A stretch of DNA of 64,000 bases, taken from Streptomyces capitiformicae (GTDB taxonomy: Bacteria > Actinomycetota > Actinomycetes > Streptomycetales > Streptomycetaceae). Below, piece after piece: positions 19,098 to 30,123 of the stretch. Each line of letters begins with the position of its first letter. Positions within the stretch are counted from its first letter, which is position 1. Both the position numbers and the translations under genes were made by a program. Below the pieces are notes generated by a model. It did no database searches, was not told the DNA's origin, and saw nothing but the letters and a program-made list of their open reading frames with translations. The DNA lies in NCBI RefSeq assembly GCF_002214185.1, contig NZ_CP022161.1, positions 2,169,767 to 2,233,766 on the forward strand, read 5' to 3'.

Positions 19098-19207
19098 AGT
19101 GCGTCCCTTCGGCGAGGGGGTGATCAGCACTGAAGACGTGCGGAATCACAGATCCGTTGCCTGTGCGCACCCTGTGAACGGATGTGAAGGGATGTGAACG
19201 CAGCGAT

Positions 19208-20512
19208 CTACTCCACGCCGCGGATCCGCCCCACGAACACCGCCCCCGCCAGCCCGATCACCGCCGCCACCAGGTACAGCGCCCGATACCCGCCCAGATA
19301 CGCCACGATCGGCGCGGCCACCACCGGGGCCGCCACCTGGGGCAGGGAGTTGGCGACGTTGATGACACCGAGGTCCTTGCCGCGGTCCACGGCCTTCGGC
19401 AGGACGTCCGTCATCAGGGCGAAGTCGACGGACGCGAACACGCCGAAACCCAGGCCGAGAAGGGCCGAGGCGACGATCGTGCCGGGCCAGGTCGGCCAGG
19501 CCGCGATCGTGCCCGCCGCGACCGCCATCACCACACCCGACCAGTACACGAACGGCTTACGACGCCCCACCCGGTCCGACCACACCCCCGCGACCACCAC
19601 CGTGGACAGCAGCATCACCGCGTTCACGGCCGTCAGGATCAGCACGCCCTGCTCGGGGTCGGGGTACCGGACGCGGTCCCGCAGGTAGTAGAGCAGGTAG
19701 AGAAGCCCGATGCTGTTGCTCAGGTTGACCAGGAAACGCGTCAACCAGGCCCAGCCGAAGTCCGGATACCGGCGCGGGCTCAGCCAGAAACCGGACAGGA
19801 ACCCCCGCCAGGACCACACCGGGCGCGCCGCCGCCGGCAGCCTCAGATCCCGGTGGAACACCACGTACGGCAACATCCCCGCCAGCGTGAACACCGCGCA
19901 CGCCGCGTACCCCGCGCCCACACCCCCGGCCAGTGTCGCCAGCCCCGTGCCGCCGACCACGCCGAGGATCTGTGCCGCGCCCAACCAGCCGCCCACGGAA
20001 CCCCGTTGAAGGCGCGGCACCCGGTCCGGCACCGCCGCGGTGACCGCCGCCCAGGACGCGTTCAGCGTCAGCTGGACCAGGGACCAGCCGATCACCATGG
20101 TCCACAGCCCGCCCGCGCCCGCGAGCAGCAGCAACGACAGCGCGCCGCCCACCGCCCCCGCCACGATCCACGGCGTACGCCGCCCCCACCGTGACGTCGT
20201 ACGGTCCGACAGCGCGCCGAACAGCGGTGTGGCGAGGAGTGAGACGACCGCCCCGGCGCCCGTCACCCACGCCAGCATCGTCTCCTTCGACATCCCCGAA
20301 CCGGGCGCGAAGTCCTCCGCCTGCAGGGCCAGCAGGATCTGCAGCGGGCCGTACCAGCCCACCCAGATCGCCCCGTTGGCCAGCGCCAGCGCCGACGTCC
20401 AGCCCGGCCCGACCCGCTCGACGGGCTCGGCCAGGGCATGGGCGGCCGAAGGGCCCTCGGATGCCGAGGGGTTCTCGGATGCCGGGGGGTTCTCGGATAC
20501 GGCATCCGTCAT
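19208..20512 (-). CDS. MFS sugar transporter (glycoside-pentoside-hexuronide-like)
   Basis: The 434-residue membrane protein has 12 helices; the first follows a Pro/Ser/Glu-rich N-tail. The loop FGALSDRTTSRWGRRTPWIVAGA between helices 2 and 3 is the MFS/GPH signature with the D-R-RRP-like charges, repeated in WSDRVGRRKPFVYWSG. Its ATG overlaps the stop of the beta-glucosidase gene (ATGA), so they form a coupled operon for importing and cleaving a beta-glucoside such as cellobiose or an aryl-glucoside. Confidence 0.9.
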   Translation of the reverse strand: MTDAVSENPPASENPSASEGPSAAHALAEPVERVGPGWTSALALANGAIWVGWYGPLQILLALQAEDFAPGSGMSKETMLAWVTGAGAVVSLLATPLFGALSDRTTSRWGRRTPWIVAGAVGGALSLLLLAGAGGLWTMVIGWSLVQLTLNASWAAVTAAVPDRVPRLQRGSVGGWLGAAQILGVVGGTGLATLAGGVGAGYAACAVFTLAGMLPYVVFHRDLRLPAAARPVWSWRGFLSGFWLSPRRYPDFGWAWLTRFLVNLSNSIGLLYLLYYLRDRVRYPDPEQGVLILTAVNAVMLLSTVVVAGVWSDRVGRRKPFVYWSGVVMAVAAGTIAAWPTWPGTIVASALLGLGFGVFASVDFALMTDVLPKAVDRGKDLGVINVANSLPQVAAPVVAAPIVAYLGGYRALYLVAAVIGLAGAVFVGRIRGVE

Positions 20513-21828
20513 CTCTGCGCCCGCAGGAGCTCCTGGAACCACCGGTACGACGCCTTCGGTGTCCGCGCCAGGGTGCTGTAATCCACGTGCACCAGCCCGA
20601 ACCTCCGCGCGTACCCCTCCGCCCACTCGAAGTTGTCCAGCAGCGACCACACGAAGTACCCGCGTATGTCGACGCCGGCCTCCGAGGCACGGTGCAGTGC
20701 CCGGATGTGCCCGTCCAGGTAGGCGATGCGCTCCTGGTCGTCGACGCCCTCGTACGCGCAGCCGTTCTCGGTGATGACCACGGGCGGCAGCCGGTCGCCG
20801 TAGCGCTCGCGGAAGCCGGTCAGCAGCTCGGTGAGGCCCTCGGGGACGACGGGCCAGCCGAAGTCGGTGGTCGGTACGCCCTCGATCTCCTTGACGGTGA
20901 AGGGGAGTTCGGCGGGGATCGTGACACCGCCGAACTCGATGTCCTCGCCCTCGGGGGCGCCCACCCGCGTCGGCGCGTAGTAGTTGATGCCGTACCAGTC
21001 GAGAGGCTCGGAGATGATCTTGAGGTCGGACTCGATGTCCTGGCCCGGCATCAACTCGCCGATGCCCTCCGGGTAGGCGCCCAGCAGAACGGGTTCCGCG
21101 AACAGACGGTTCAGGAGCAGGTCGTAGAAGCCGGCCGCCTCCAGGTCCGGCTGCTCCTGCGACGCCGGCCAGGTCGGCCCGTGCGAGTTGGCGATGCCGA
21201 TGTCCGTGATCCCCGCCGCGCGCAGGGCCCGTACGGCGAGGCCATGGCCGAGCAGTTGGTGGTGGGCCACGGGCAGCGCGTCGAACATGAGCTGCTTGCC
21301 GGGGGCGTGCGTACCCAGCGCATGGCCCAGCAGGGTGTGCTCGGCGGGCTCGTTGAGCGTGATCCACTTGGCTATCCGGTCACCGAGCCGGGCGGCGACG
21401 GTCGCGGCGTACTCCGCGAAACGCTCGGCGGTGTCCCGGCTCAGCCAGCCGCCGGCCTCCTCCAGCGACGACGGCAGATCCCAGTGGAAGAGCGTCGGCA
21501 CCGGCTGTACGCCCGCCGCGACCAGCTCGTCCACCAGGCGGTCGTAGAAGTCGAGGCCGCCGGGGGAGTTCACCCGGGGCCAGGAGACGGAGAAGCGGTA
21601 GGCGCCCACGCCGAGGTCACGCAGCAGCGCCACGTCCTCGGGGTACCGGTGGAAGTGGTCGCAGGCCACCGCCGCCGTCGAGCCGTCCTTGATGTGGCCC
21701 GTCCCGGCCGAGAAGGCGTCCCACACGGAGGGCTCGCGCTCGTCCGCGGCCCCCTCGATCTGATGGGCGGAGGTCGAGACGCCCCACAGGAAGCCGGCCG
21801 GGAACTGAGGTATCGGGTTCGTCGCCAT
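20509..21828 (-). CDS. Beta-glucosidase, glycoside hydrolase family 1
   Basis: The 439-residue cytoplasmic enzyme has all GH1 landmarks: FLWGVSTSAHQIEGA near the start, YRFSVSWPRV, the acid/base glutamate in WITLNEPAEH (about 165), YYAPTRVG, the nucleophile in VVITENGCAYEG (about 355), and DNFEWAEGYARRFGLVHVDY near the end. It hydrolyses terminal beta-glucosides. ATG 21828 gives the usual N-terminus; a TTG at 21864 is in frame but less likely. It is cotranscribed with the MFS gene, and a perfect 10-bp inverted repeat lies 20-64 bp upstream. Confidence 0.94.
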   Translation of the reverse strand: MATNPIPQFPAGFLWGVSTSAHQIEGAADEREPSVWDAFSAGTGHIKDGSTAAVACDHFHRYPEDVALLRDLGVGAYRFSVSWPRVNSPGGLDFYDRLVDELVAAGVQPVPTLFHWDLPSSLEEAGGWLSRDTAERFAEYAATVAARLGDRIAKWITLNEPAEHTLLGHALGTHAPGKQLMFDALPVAHHQLLGHGLAVRALRAAGITDIGIANSHGPTWPASQEQPDLEAAGFYDLLLNRLFAEPVLLGAYPEGIGELMPGQDIESDLKIISEPLDWYGINYYAPTRVGAPEGEDIEFGGVTIPAELPFTVKEIEGVPTTDFGWPVVPEGLTELLTGFRERYGDRLPPVVITENGCAYEGVDDQERIAYLDGHIRALHRASEAGVDIRGYFVWSLLDNFEWAEGYARRFGLVHVDYSTLARTPKASYRWFQELLRAQR

Positions 21829-21847
21829 GGGCGGATCATCCGTACCA

Positions 21848-21892
21848 CCGGTAACAGAAGTCAACGGCTGAGGGTGAACGACCTGTTACCGG
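21848..21892. promoter_or_regulatory. Inverted repeat upstream of the beta-glucosidase operon
   Basis: CCGGTAACAG (21848-21857) and CTGTTACCGG (21883-21892) form perfect 10-bp arms with 25 bp between them, just upstream of the ATG at 21828. This could be paired operator half-sites for a LacI- or GntR-type repressor, or a terminator for the upstream emfourin/protease transcript. Both readings are inference. Confidence 0.5.
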
Positions 21893-21907
21893 GTCCGGGT
21901 ACCAGGG

Positions 21908-22174
21908 CTACGCGCCTTCTTTCAGTACCCGCGAAATCAACTCCCGCTGCTCCTCCGTCAGTCGGGGATCCGCGCAGTACACCGTCTTTCCGTCCACGGA
22001 GATCTCGTACGCGAAACCGTCCGGTACCCCGAGCGGCGGTGAGCCCCGGCCGGCGGCGAGTGCCCGCTCGGCCAGGGCGTGCCATTCCAGGGCATCGGGC
22101 CGCCCCGAGGTGTCCAGCACCGCGTGCCGCTCGATGCCCGCGAAACCGCCCGTGCGCCGCACTTCGATACGCAT
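21908..22174 (-). CDS. Emfourin-like protease inhibitor
   Basis: The 88-residue protein matches emfourin, the small proteinaceous inhibitor encoded beside protealysin-like M4 peptidases: MRIEVRRTGGFAGIERHAVLDTS opening, an ALEWHALAERAL helix, DGFAYEISVDGKTVYCADPRLTEEQRELISRVL at the C-terminus. It lies 20 nt downstream of the protease gene on the same strand, so enzyme and inhibitor are coexpressed. No signal peptide, consistent with protection of the cytoplasm. Confidence 0.88.
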   Translation of the reverse strand: MRIEVRRTGGFAGIERHAVLDTSGRPDALEWHALAERALAAGRGSPPLGVPDGFAYEISVDGKTVYCADPRLTEEQRELISRVLKEGA

Positions 22175-22194
22175 GGGTCATGTCTAGTACGGAA

Positions 22195-23268
22195 CTACAG
22201 TGTCCGCACGCCGACCTGCTCCCAGGCCTTCAGTACGGCCGTCAGCTCCTCGCCCTGCCCGTACCGGTCCTTCGCCGCCTTCACGGTCAGCGTGGCGAAG
22301 TCGACGAACAGCGCCTGCTCCTTCAGTTCGCCGCCGGTGAGGACGTCGTACCAGATCTGCCCGGCCCGCTCCCAGGCGTGGCCGCCGAGGGCCGTGGCCG
22401 CCAGATAGAACGCCTGGTTGGGGATGCCGGAGTTGATGTGGACGCCGCCGTTGTCGCGGCCGGTGCGGACGAAGTCGTCCATGTGCGCGGGCTGCGGGTC
22501 CTTGCCGAGGACGTCGTCGTCGTACGCCGTACCAGGCGCCTTCATCGAGCGCAGCGCGGTGCCCGTGACACGCGGGGCGAGCAGACCGGCGCCGATCAGC
22601 CAGTCCGCCTCGGCGGCGGTCTGGCCGAGGGTGTACTGCTTGATGAGGGCGCCGAAGACGTCCGACATGGACTCGTTGAGGGCGCCCGGCTGGCCGAAGT
22701 ACGTCAGGTTCGCCGTGTACTGGGTGACGCCGTGGCTGAGTTCGTGGCCGATGACGTCGATCGGGATGGTGAAGTCGAGGAAGATCTCGCCGTCGCCGTC
22801 GCCGAACACCATCTGCTCGCCGTTCCAGAAGGCGTTGTTGTAGTCGCGGTCGTAGTGCACGGTCGCGTCCAGCGGCAGCCCGTTGCCGTCGATCGAGTCC
22901 CGCGCGAAGGACTTCCAGAACAGCTCGTAGGTGGCGCCCAGGCCCGCGTACGCGCGGTTGACCGTGGCGTCCTTGCCGGGCTCGTCGCCCTCGCCGCGGA
23001 CCTTCCTGCCGGGCAGCGTGGTGGCGTGCCCGGCGTCGTGGATCGTGCGGTGCGGTTTGCCCGCCTCGGCGCCGGCCGGGGCGGCGATGGCGGGGGCGCC
23101 GATGACCGTGGTCAGGCGGCGGCGGGTCCGTTCGAGCGCGTCGCGCTCCAGGGTGCGGCGGGCGGCGCCGGAGAGTGCGGGGTCCTCGGCCCGGGCGAGT
23201 TTGTCGAGGACGTGTGGTGGGACGACGGTGCAGAAGATGGGCTCGTGGCCCCCGTTTTTGGTGGTCAT
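22195..23268 (-). CDS. Protealysin-like M4 metallopeptidase
   Basis: The 357-residue protein has a short protealysin-type propeptide (FCTVVPPHVLDKLARAEDP, the PPxxL motif), then the M4 catalytic domain. The zinc motif is HELSHG (about 182) with the third ligand glutamate in NESMSD (about 202), and the C-terminal catalytic His region is DNGGVHINSGIPNQAFY. No Sec or Tat signal is visible, as in protealysins, which may act inside the cell or leave by another route. The emfourin inhibitor gene follows. Family members cleave actin-like or other cytosolic targets in some bacteria; the target here is unknown. Confidence 0.92.
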   Translation of the reverse strand: MTTKNGGHEPIFCTVVPPHVLDKLARAEDPALSGAARRTLERDALERTRRRLTTVIGAPAIAAPAGAEAGKPHRTIHDAGHATTLPGRKVRGEGDEPGKDATVNRAYAGLGATYELFWKSFARDSIDGNGLPLDATVHYDRDYNNAFWNGEQMVFGDGDGEIFLDFTIPIDVIGHELSHGVTQYTANLTYFGQPGALNESMSDVFGALIKQYTLGQTAAEADWLIGAGLLAPRVTGTALRSMKAPGTAYDDDVLGKDPQPAHMDDFVRTGRDNGGVHINSGIPNQAFYLAATALGGHAWERAGQIWYDVLTGGELKEQALFVDFATLTVKAAKDRYGQGEELTAVLKAWEQVGVRTL

Positions 23269-25419
<2,151 letters not shown>

Positions 25420-25442
25420 CCAGCCTGACCAGCGGTGTGAAT

Positions 25443-25473
25443 GCCCCGTTCACCGGATTTCGGTGGACGGGGC
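25443..25473 (+). terminator. leuA terminator
   Basis: GCCCCGTTCACC (25443-25454) and GGTGGACGGGGC (25462-25473) form a 12-bp stem with one G-T pair and a 7-nt loop, 23 nt after the leuA stop. Confidence 0.8.
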
Positions 25474-25602
25474 CCGTCGTTTACCGGCCAAACACTGTGC
25501 GGGGACCGGGAAGGGCTCGTCCGGAGTACTGACTGGGCCTCGCCGATGTGGCTAACATCACGCAAGCGCGGCGATGTTGCCGTGGGGTTACGGAGGTGCG
25601 AC

Positions 25603-26307
25603 GTGCTGCCAGTACGGAGATCACGGGGGCCGGTCGGCCGTGTCGCCGGGCTCTCGCGCGTCATGGGTACCCGGACCGCGTGGACCGGCGTCGGTGACGG
25701 CGAGTTCTTCTGCCCGGGCTGCGGAGGCGACCGCAACTACCAGCGCCTCACCGGCCGCCGCCGCTTCACCCTCCTCGGGGTGCCCGTGCTGTCGCGCGGC
25801 GAGACCGGCCCGGTGGTGGAGTGCGCGGCCTGCCGCCGCCACTACGCGACCGACGTCCTCGACCACCCCACCACCACCCGCTTCTCGGCGATGCTCCGCG
25901 ACGCCGTCCACACCGTCGCCCTCGCCGTCCTGGCCGCCGGCGGCACCTGTGCCCGTACGTCTCTGTCGGTCGCCGCCACCACCGTCCGCTCCGCCGGCTT
26001 CGACGACTGCACCGCGGACCAGCTGGGCGCCCTGGTCGAGGCCCTCGCCGCCGACACGGGCCGCCTCTACGGCGCACCGTGCGGAGCCGGCCTGGCCATA
26101 GAGCTCCACGAGGCCCTGGACCCCCTGGCCCCCCACCTCGCCCCGACCGGCCGCGAGGCGATCCTGCTGCGGGGCGCGCGCATCGCCCTCGCGGACGGCC
26201 CTTACACCCCCGCGGAACGCGACGTCCTCTTCACGGTCGGCGCGGCCCTGACCATCCACGCCGACGAGGTGACCCGACTGCTGGCGGAGGCCCGGACGCC
26301 GTCCTGA
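25603..26307 (+). CDS. TerB-like protein with zinc-ribbon
   Basis: The 234-residue protein starts at GTG 25603, 6 nt after GGAGG. Residues 35-85 hold a Cys4 zinc ribbon (FFCPGCGG and ECAACRRHYATD). The C-terminal 150 residues are helical with a TerB/DjlA-like pattern (MLRDAVHTVALAVLAAGG, then LLRGARIALADGPYTPAERDVLFTVGAALTIHADEV). TerB-like domains occur in stress and tellurite-type systems, but here the gene is a conserved neighbour of leuA in Streptomyces, so a housekeeping role is likely. The stop lies within the first copy of a 29-bp tandem repeat. Confidence 0.8.
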   Translation: MLPVRRSRGPVGRVAGLSRVMGTRTAWTGVGDGEFFCPGCGGDRNYQRLTGRRRFTLLGVPVLSRGETGPVVECAACRRHYATDVLDHPTTTRFSAMLRDAVHTVALAVLAAGGTCARTSLSVAATTVRSAGFDDCTADQLGALVEALAADTGRLYGAPCGAGLAIELHEALDPLAPHLAPTGREAILLRGARIALADGPYTPAERDVLFTVGAALTIHADEVTRLLAEARTPS

Positions 26308-26375
26308 GCGGCTCACGGTCGCGGACGCCGTCCTGAGCGGCTCACGGTCGCGGACGCCGTCCTGACCGGCTCGCG
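26292..26375. repeat. Three tandem copies of a 29-bp unit at the end of the TerB-like gene
   Basis: Units begin at 26292, 26321 and 26350 (the last partial at 26 bp, with two substitutions). The unit contains CGGACGCCGTCCTGAGCGG, so each copy repeats the last codons and stop of the gene. This looks like recent slippage duplication. Confidence 0.85.
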
Positions 26376-26530
26376 TTCTTCATATGTGCGCCCTTCATTC
26401 ATACATGCGCACTTCGAGTCACGTACTTGTCACGTTCTTGCCTCAAGCGCCGTATCGGGCGCTCGCATGGGCCATGCAGGGGTGGGGATGGTGGCGAGAG
26501 AGAGCCCCCCACGGCACTGCGAGGTCCACG

Positions 26531-27886
26531 ATGACGAAGACCGACGCGACGAAGACCGACACCTCTCCCACCGCCCCCGGCGCACTCCCGCTCATCGGCC
26601 ACGCCGGGCGGCTGGCACGTGACCCCCTGGGCTTCCTTGAGTACCTGCGGACGCTGGGGCCGGTCGTGCGCATCCGGCTGGGGCGCACCCCGGTCCACGT
26701 GGTCAGCGCCCCCGAACTCGTCCAGCGGATGCTGCTGGCGGGCAACGGGGTGGAGTTCGACAAGGGCGGCCCCTTCTTCGACCAGGCCTCCCGGATCGTC
26801 GGCAACGGCCTCTCCACCGCGCTCGCCGGGCCGCACCGTCCGATGCGCGCCCTGCTGCGGCCCGTGTTCGCCCGTCAGCGACTGCTCCACCACACCCAGC
26901 GGTTCCACGACTGCGCCCGCGAACTGTCCGCCGCCTGGCAGCCCGGGCAGGTCGTCGACGCGTACACGGAGATGAAGCGCTTCGCGGTCGCCGTGCTGGC
27001 CCGGACCCTCTTCCTCGCCCCCGAGGACCGGCGGGCCGTCGATACCGTCCAGCGCAATGTGCCGACACTGCTGGGTGCCCTGGGCACCCACATGATGGTG
27101 CCCGGCAGCAGCCGGCTGCCGACCCCCGAGAACCTGCGCTACGCGCGGGCCTCCCGCGAGACCCGCGAGGCCATCCGGACCATGATCCGGCGCCGGATGA
27201 GCGACCCCACCGACCACCGGGACCTGTTGTCGGCGCTCGTACCCCCCGACCGCTCGGCGCCCCACACCGAACAGGAGGTGTACGACCAGGTCCTCACGTT
27301 CTTCATCGCCGGCACCGAGACCATGGCGAGCCTGCTCTCCTGGACGCTGACCCTGCTGTGCGACCACCCGGACGCATGCGAGCGGCTGGTGGCCGAACTG
27401 GACGAGGTACTGGGCGACCGCCCCGTCACCCACGAGGATCTGCCGCGCCTGACCCACCTCAAGCGCGTGGTCAACGAGTCACTGCGCCTGCACCCTCCCG
27501 GCTGGCTGCTCAGCCGTGTCACCCTCGTCGACACCGAACTGGGCGGTCACCGGCTCCCCGCCGGTGCGGGGGTGCTCTTCAGCCCCTACGCCCTCCACCG
27601 CGACCCGCGCGTGTTCGCCGCCCCCGACCGGTTCGACCCCGACCGCTGGACCGGCCCCCGCGTCGGCCGCCCCCAGCGTGAGGCCTTCATCCCGTTCGGC
27701 GCGGGTGCCCGCCGATGCATCGGGGACACGTTCGCGGTCGCCGAGGCGCAGGTGGCCCTCGCGGTGATCCTCCGCGAGTGGCGAGTACGCCCGGCCCCGG
27801 GCAGCAGGCCCCAGGCCTTGCTGCGGATCACGATGCGCCCCCAGGGCGTACGACTGATCCTCGACCGCCGGCCGGACCGCTCCTGA
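26531..27886 (+). CDS. Cytochrome P450
   Basis: The 451-residue P450 starts at ATG 26531. It carries GALPLIGHAGRLARDPLGFLEYL at the N-terminus (no membrane anchor), the I-helix FFIAGTETMAS with the oxygen-activating acid-alcohol pair, ESLRLHPPG (ExxR), and the haem loop FIPFGAGARRCIGDTFA with the Cys thiolate. It resembles CYP102/pentalenene-oxygenase-type bacterial P450s of class C-terminal YALHRDPRVFAAPDRFDPDRW. No terpene synthase or ferredoxin gene is adjacent, so the substrate is unknown; it is probably supported by a distant ferredoxin/reductase. Confidence 0.93.
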   Translation: MTKTDATKTDTSPTAPGALPLIGHAGRLARDPLGFLEYLRTLGPVVRIRLGRTPVHVVSAPELVQRMLLAGNGVEFDKGGPFFDQASRIVGNGLSTALAGPHRPMRALLRPVFARQRLLHHTQRFHDCARELSAAWQPGQVVDAYTEMKRFAVAVLARTLFLAPEDRRAVDTVQRNVPTLLGALGTHMMVPGSSRLPTPENLRYARASRETREAIRTMIRRRMSDPTDHRDLLSALVPPDRSAPHTEQEVYDQVLTFFIAGTETMASLLSWTLTLLCDHPDACERLVAELDEVLGDRPVTHEDLPRLTHLKRVVNESLRLHPPGWLLSRVTLVDTELGGHRLPAGAGVLFSPYALHRDPRVFAAPDRFDPDRWTGPRVGRPQREAFIPFGAGARRCIGDTFAVAEAQVALAVILREWRVRPAPGSRPQALLRITMRPQGVRLILDRRPDRS

Positions 27887-28035
27887 CGCTCGCCCGTACT
27901 CCCGGGGGAGTAACACGGCCACCGTGCCGACCCGGGCAGTACGCCTCAACTCGCTCCCGCGTCCGACGAATCCGCCCTCCTCCGCCGGGAGTCTGGTGAA
28001 CGTCCAGACACCCGTTGAGGAGGGGGGACCCCGGC

Positions 28036-28632
28036 ATGGGGCCCGGAGAGAAAACCGTACGTGCGCGTCGGCGAGCCGTGCCCTGGCTGGTGCTCGGGCT
28101 GTGGGTGGTGCTGCTTGCCGTCGTGGCGCCGTTCGCGGCCAAGTTGTCGGAGGTGCAGCACGACCGGGCGGTGGACTACCTACCGGCGAGCGCGGACTCC
28201 ACCCAAGTGGCGAAGATCCAGGAGCGGTTGCCCGGCGGTGAGACCACCGAGCTGGTGCTCGTGTATCACCGGGAGGGCGGGCTGAGCGCCGCCGACCGGA
28301 CCGCCGCCGATGCGCAGGTCGCCGAGATCGGGGAGCGGGACCGGCTGGTCGCCGAGCCGGAGGGGGTGCCGTCGGAGGACGGGACCACAGTCATGTACCC
28401 GGTCGCGAGCAACGGGCCCGGTACGGACGAGAAGCTGCGGGACGAGTTCGTCGGGCGGGTCCGCGAAGTCGCCCACAGCGAGGGCGGGCTGACGGTCGAG
28501 GTGGGCGGGCCGGGGGCCCTCGCCACCGACGCGAGCAAGGTGTACGAGTCCCTCGGCGGGCCGTTGCTCTACACCACCGTCGCCGTCGTGGCCGTCCTGC
28601 TGATCATCATCTACCGCAGCCCCGTGCTGTGG
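28036..28632 (+). pseudogene. MMPL-family transporter, N-terminal fragment
   Basis: From ATG 28036, behind an AGGAGGGGGG site, the frame encodes about 199 residues of an MMPL (RND-like) exporter: RRAVPWLVLGLWVVLLAVVAPF (TM1), the extracellular porter region with LPASADSTQVAKIQERLPGGETTELVLVYH, and TM2 YTTVAVVAVLLIIIYRSPVLW. A full protein has about 700 residues and 12 helices. Homology stops at RSPVLW near 28632, where a histidine kinase in another frame begins. The reading frame then runs out of phase to 29022. Non-functional as a transporter. Confidence 0.8.
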
Positions 28633-29303
28633 CGGAGGAGCGGCTGCGGATCGCCCGCGACCTGCACGATCTGCTCGCCCACAGCATCACCCTGGTCGGT
28701 GTGCAGACCTCCGTCGCCGCGCACGTCCTGGCCGCCGACCCCGACCGCCTCGACCGCGCCGCCGTCGCCCAGGCACTCGACGACATCGCCGAGACCTGCC
28801 GCACCGCCCGCGGTGAACTCCGCGGCACGCTGGAGGTGTTGCGCGAGTCCGAGCACAGCGGCGGTCCCGGGGCGCGCGGCCCGCTGCCCGGCCTGGACGG
28901 CCTCTCCGACCTGGTCGACGCCGCCCGCACGGCGGGGGCCCGCGTGGAGGTGGAGGTCGCGGCGGACGGGGTGCCGTCCGGGGTGGGCGCGGCCGCGTAT
29001 CGCATCGTGCAGGAGGCACTGACCAATGCCGTACGACACGGGGGAGCGGGAGTGGGGATACGGGTGGGGCTGCGGGCCGGGGGAGGGGCGCTGCGGGTGA
29101 CGGTGACGGATGAGGGGGCGGGCCCGACCAAGGGCTCCGGGGGCTCGGGCAGTGGCTCCGGGTTCGGGCTGCTCGGTATGCGGGAGCGGGCGCGGAGTGT
29201 GGGCGGCACGCTGGAGGCGGGGCCGCGGCCGGAGGGCGGCTTCGAGGTGGAGGCGATGCTGCCGCTGGGTACCGGCGAGGGGCGTACGGGGTGGGCGCGA
29301 TGA
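28629..29303 (+). pseudogene. Sensor histidine kinase, C-terminal catalytic half only
   Basis: The frame from GTG 28629 gives 224 residues: the HisKA_3 dimerisation box RLRIARDLHDLLAHSITLVGVQ with phospho-acceptor His, and a HATPase domain with VQEALTNAVRHGG (N-box) and GSGFGLLGMRERARSVGGTLEAG (G-box). The sensory and membrane domains normally in front are missing, replaced by the MMPL fragment. The stop overlaps the response-regulator start (ATGA). The GTG may be reached by translational coupling, so a soluble, unregulated kinase might still be made; I call it a pseudogene because its sensor is gone. Confidence 0.78.
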
Positions 29304-29977
29304 GCGAGGGCACGATCCGGGTACTCCTGGCGGACGACCAGAACCTCGTCCGCGCCTCCTTCGCCATGCTCGTGTCGTCGGCGCGGGACATGGAGGTGGT
29401 GGGGGAGGCGGCCACGGGCCGCGAGGCCGTGGAGCTGGCCCGCACCGCCCGCGCCGACCTGGTCGTCATGGACCTGCGCATGCCCGACCTGGACGGCATC
29501 GAGGCCACCCGGCTCATCGCGGCGGACGAGGACCTCGCGGGCGTACGGGTCCTGGTGCTCACCACCTACGACACCGACGAGCACGTCGTGGAGGCCCTGC
29601 GCGCCGGGGCCTCCGGCTTCCTGGTGAAGGACGTGCGGCCCGCCGAACTCCTCGACGCCATCCGTACGGTGGCCGCCGGCGACGCCCTGCTCTCACCCGG
29701 CCCGACGGCCCGCCTCATCGCCCGCCTGCTGCGCGGCCCGACCGTGCGGCAGACCGCCGAGGCCGGCCCGGAATGTCTTTCGGACCGCGAGAAGGAGGTC
29801 CTCACCCTCGTCGCACGCGGCCTCAACAACAGGGAGATCGCCGACACGCTGGGCCTGAGCCCCCTGACGGCGAAGACCCACGTCAGCCGCATCATGGGCA
29901 AGCTGGGCGCCCGGGACCGGGCACAGCTGGTCATCGTGGCGTACGAGTCGGGGCTGGTGACGCCGGGCGCGGTGTGA
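29300..29977 (+). CDS. NarL/FixJ-type response regulator
   Basis: The 225-residue regulator has an N-terminal receiver domain (IRVLLADDQNLVRASFAML, phospho-acceptor Asp in DLVVMDLRMPDLDG near residue 55, KDVRPAELLDAI) and a C-terminal LuxR-type HTH (LSDREKEVLTLVARGLNNREIADTLGLSPLTAKTHVSRIMGKLGARDRAQLV). Its ATG overlaps the kinase stop. It is intact, but its cognate kinase has lost the sensor part. In related genomes such a pair follows an MMPL exporter and is expected to control it. Confidence 0.93.
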   Translation: MSEGTIRVLLADDQNLVRASFAMLVSSARDMEVVGEAATGREAVELARTARADLVVMDLRMPDLDGIEATRLIAADEDLAGVRVLVLTTYDTDEHVVEALRAGASGFLVKDVRPAELLDAIRTVAAGDALLSPGPTARLIARLLRGPTVRQTAEAGPECLSDREKEVLTLVARGLNNREIADTLGLSPLTAKTHVSRIMGKLGARDRAQLVIVAYESGLVTPGAV

Positions 29978-30123
29978 CGAGACCTGTCCGAAGGTATCGG
30001 GCCCGGCTGACGCCACACCAGACCCCAAGTGGCTCTTCGGTGTTGCCGAGCCCCGTACGACCCCATAGGTTCGCCTGGACTCCGACGTCCCGGGCCGGGG
30101 ACGCCCATGCCAGGGGAGCCGCC

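Noticed and set aside
26384..26412. GTGCGC / GCGCAC inverted repeat upstream of the P450
   Set aside because: Only 6-bp arms in GC-rich DNA; not distinguishable from chance.
28015..29022. 335-residue MMPL-kinase chimera as one protein
   Set aside because: After about 28632 the frame is out of phase with the kinase and encodes Pro/Ser/Thr-rich nonsense, so a functional chimera is unlikely.
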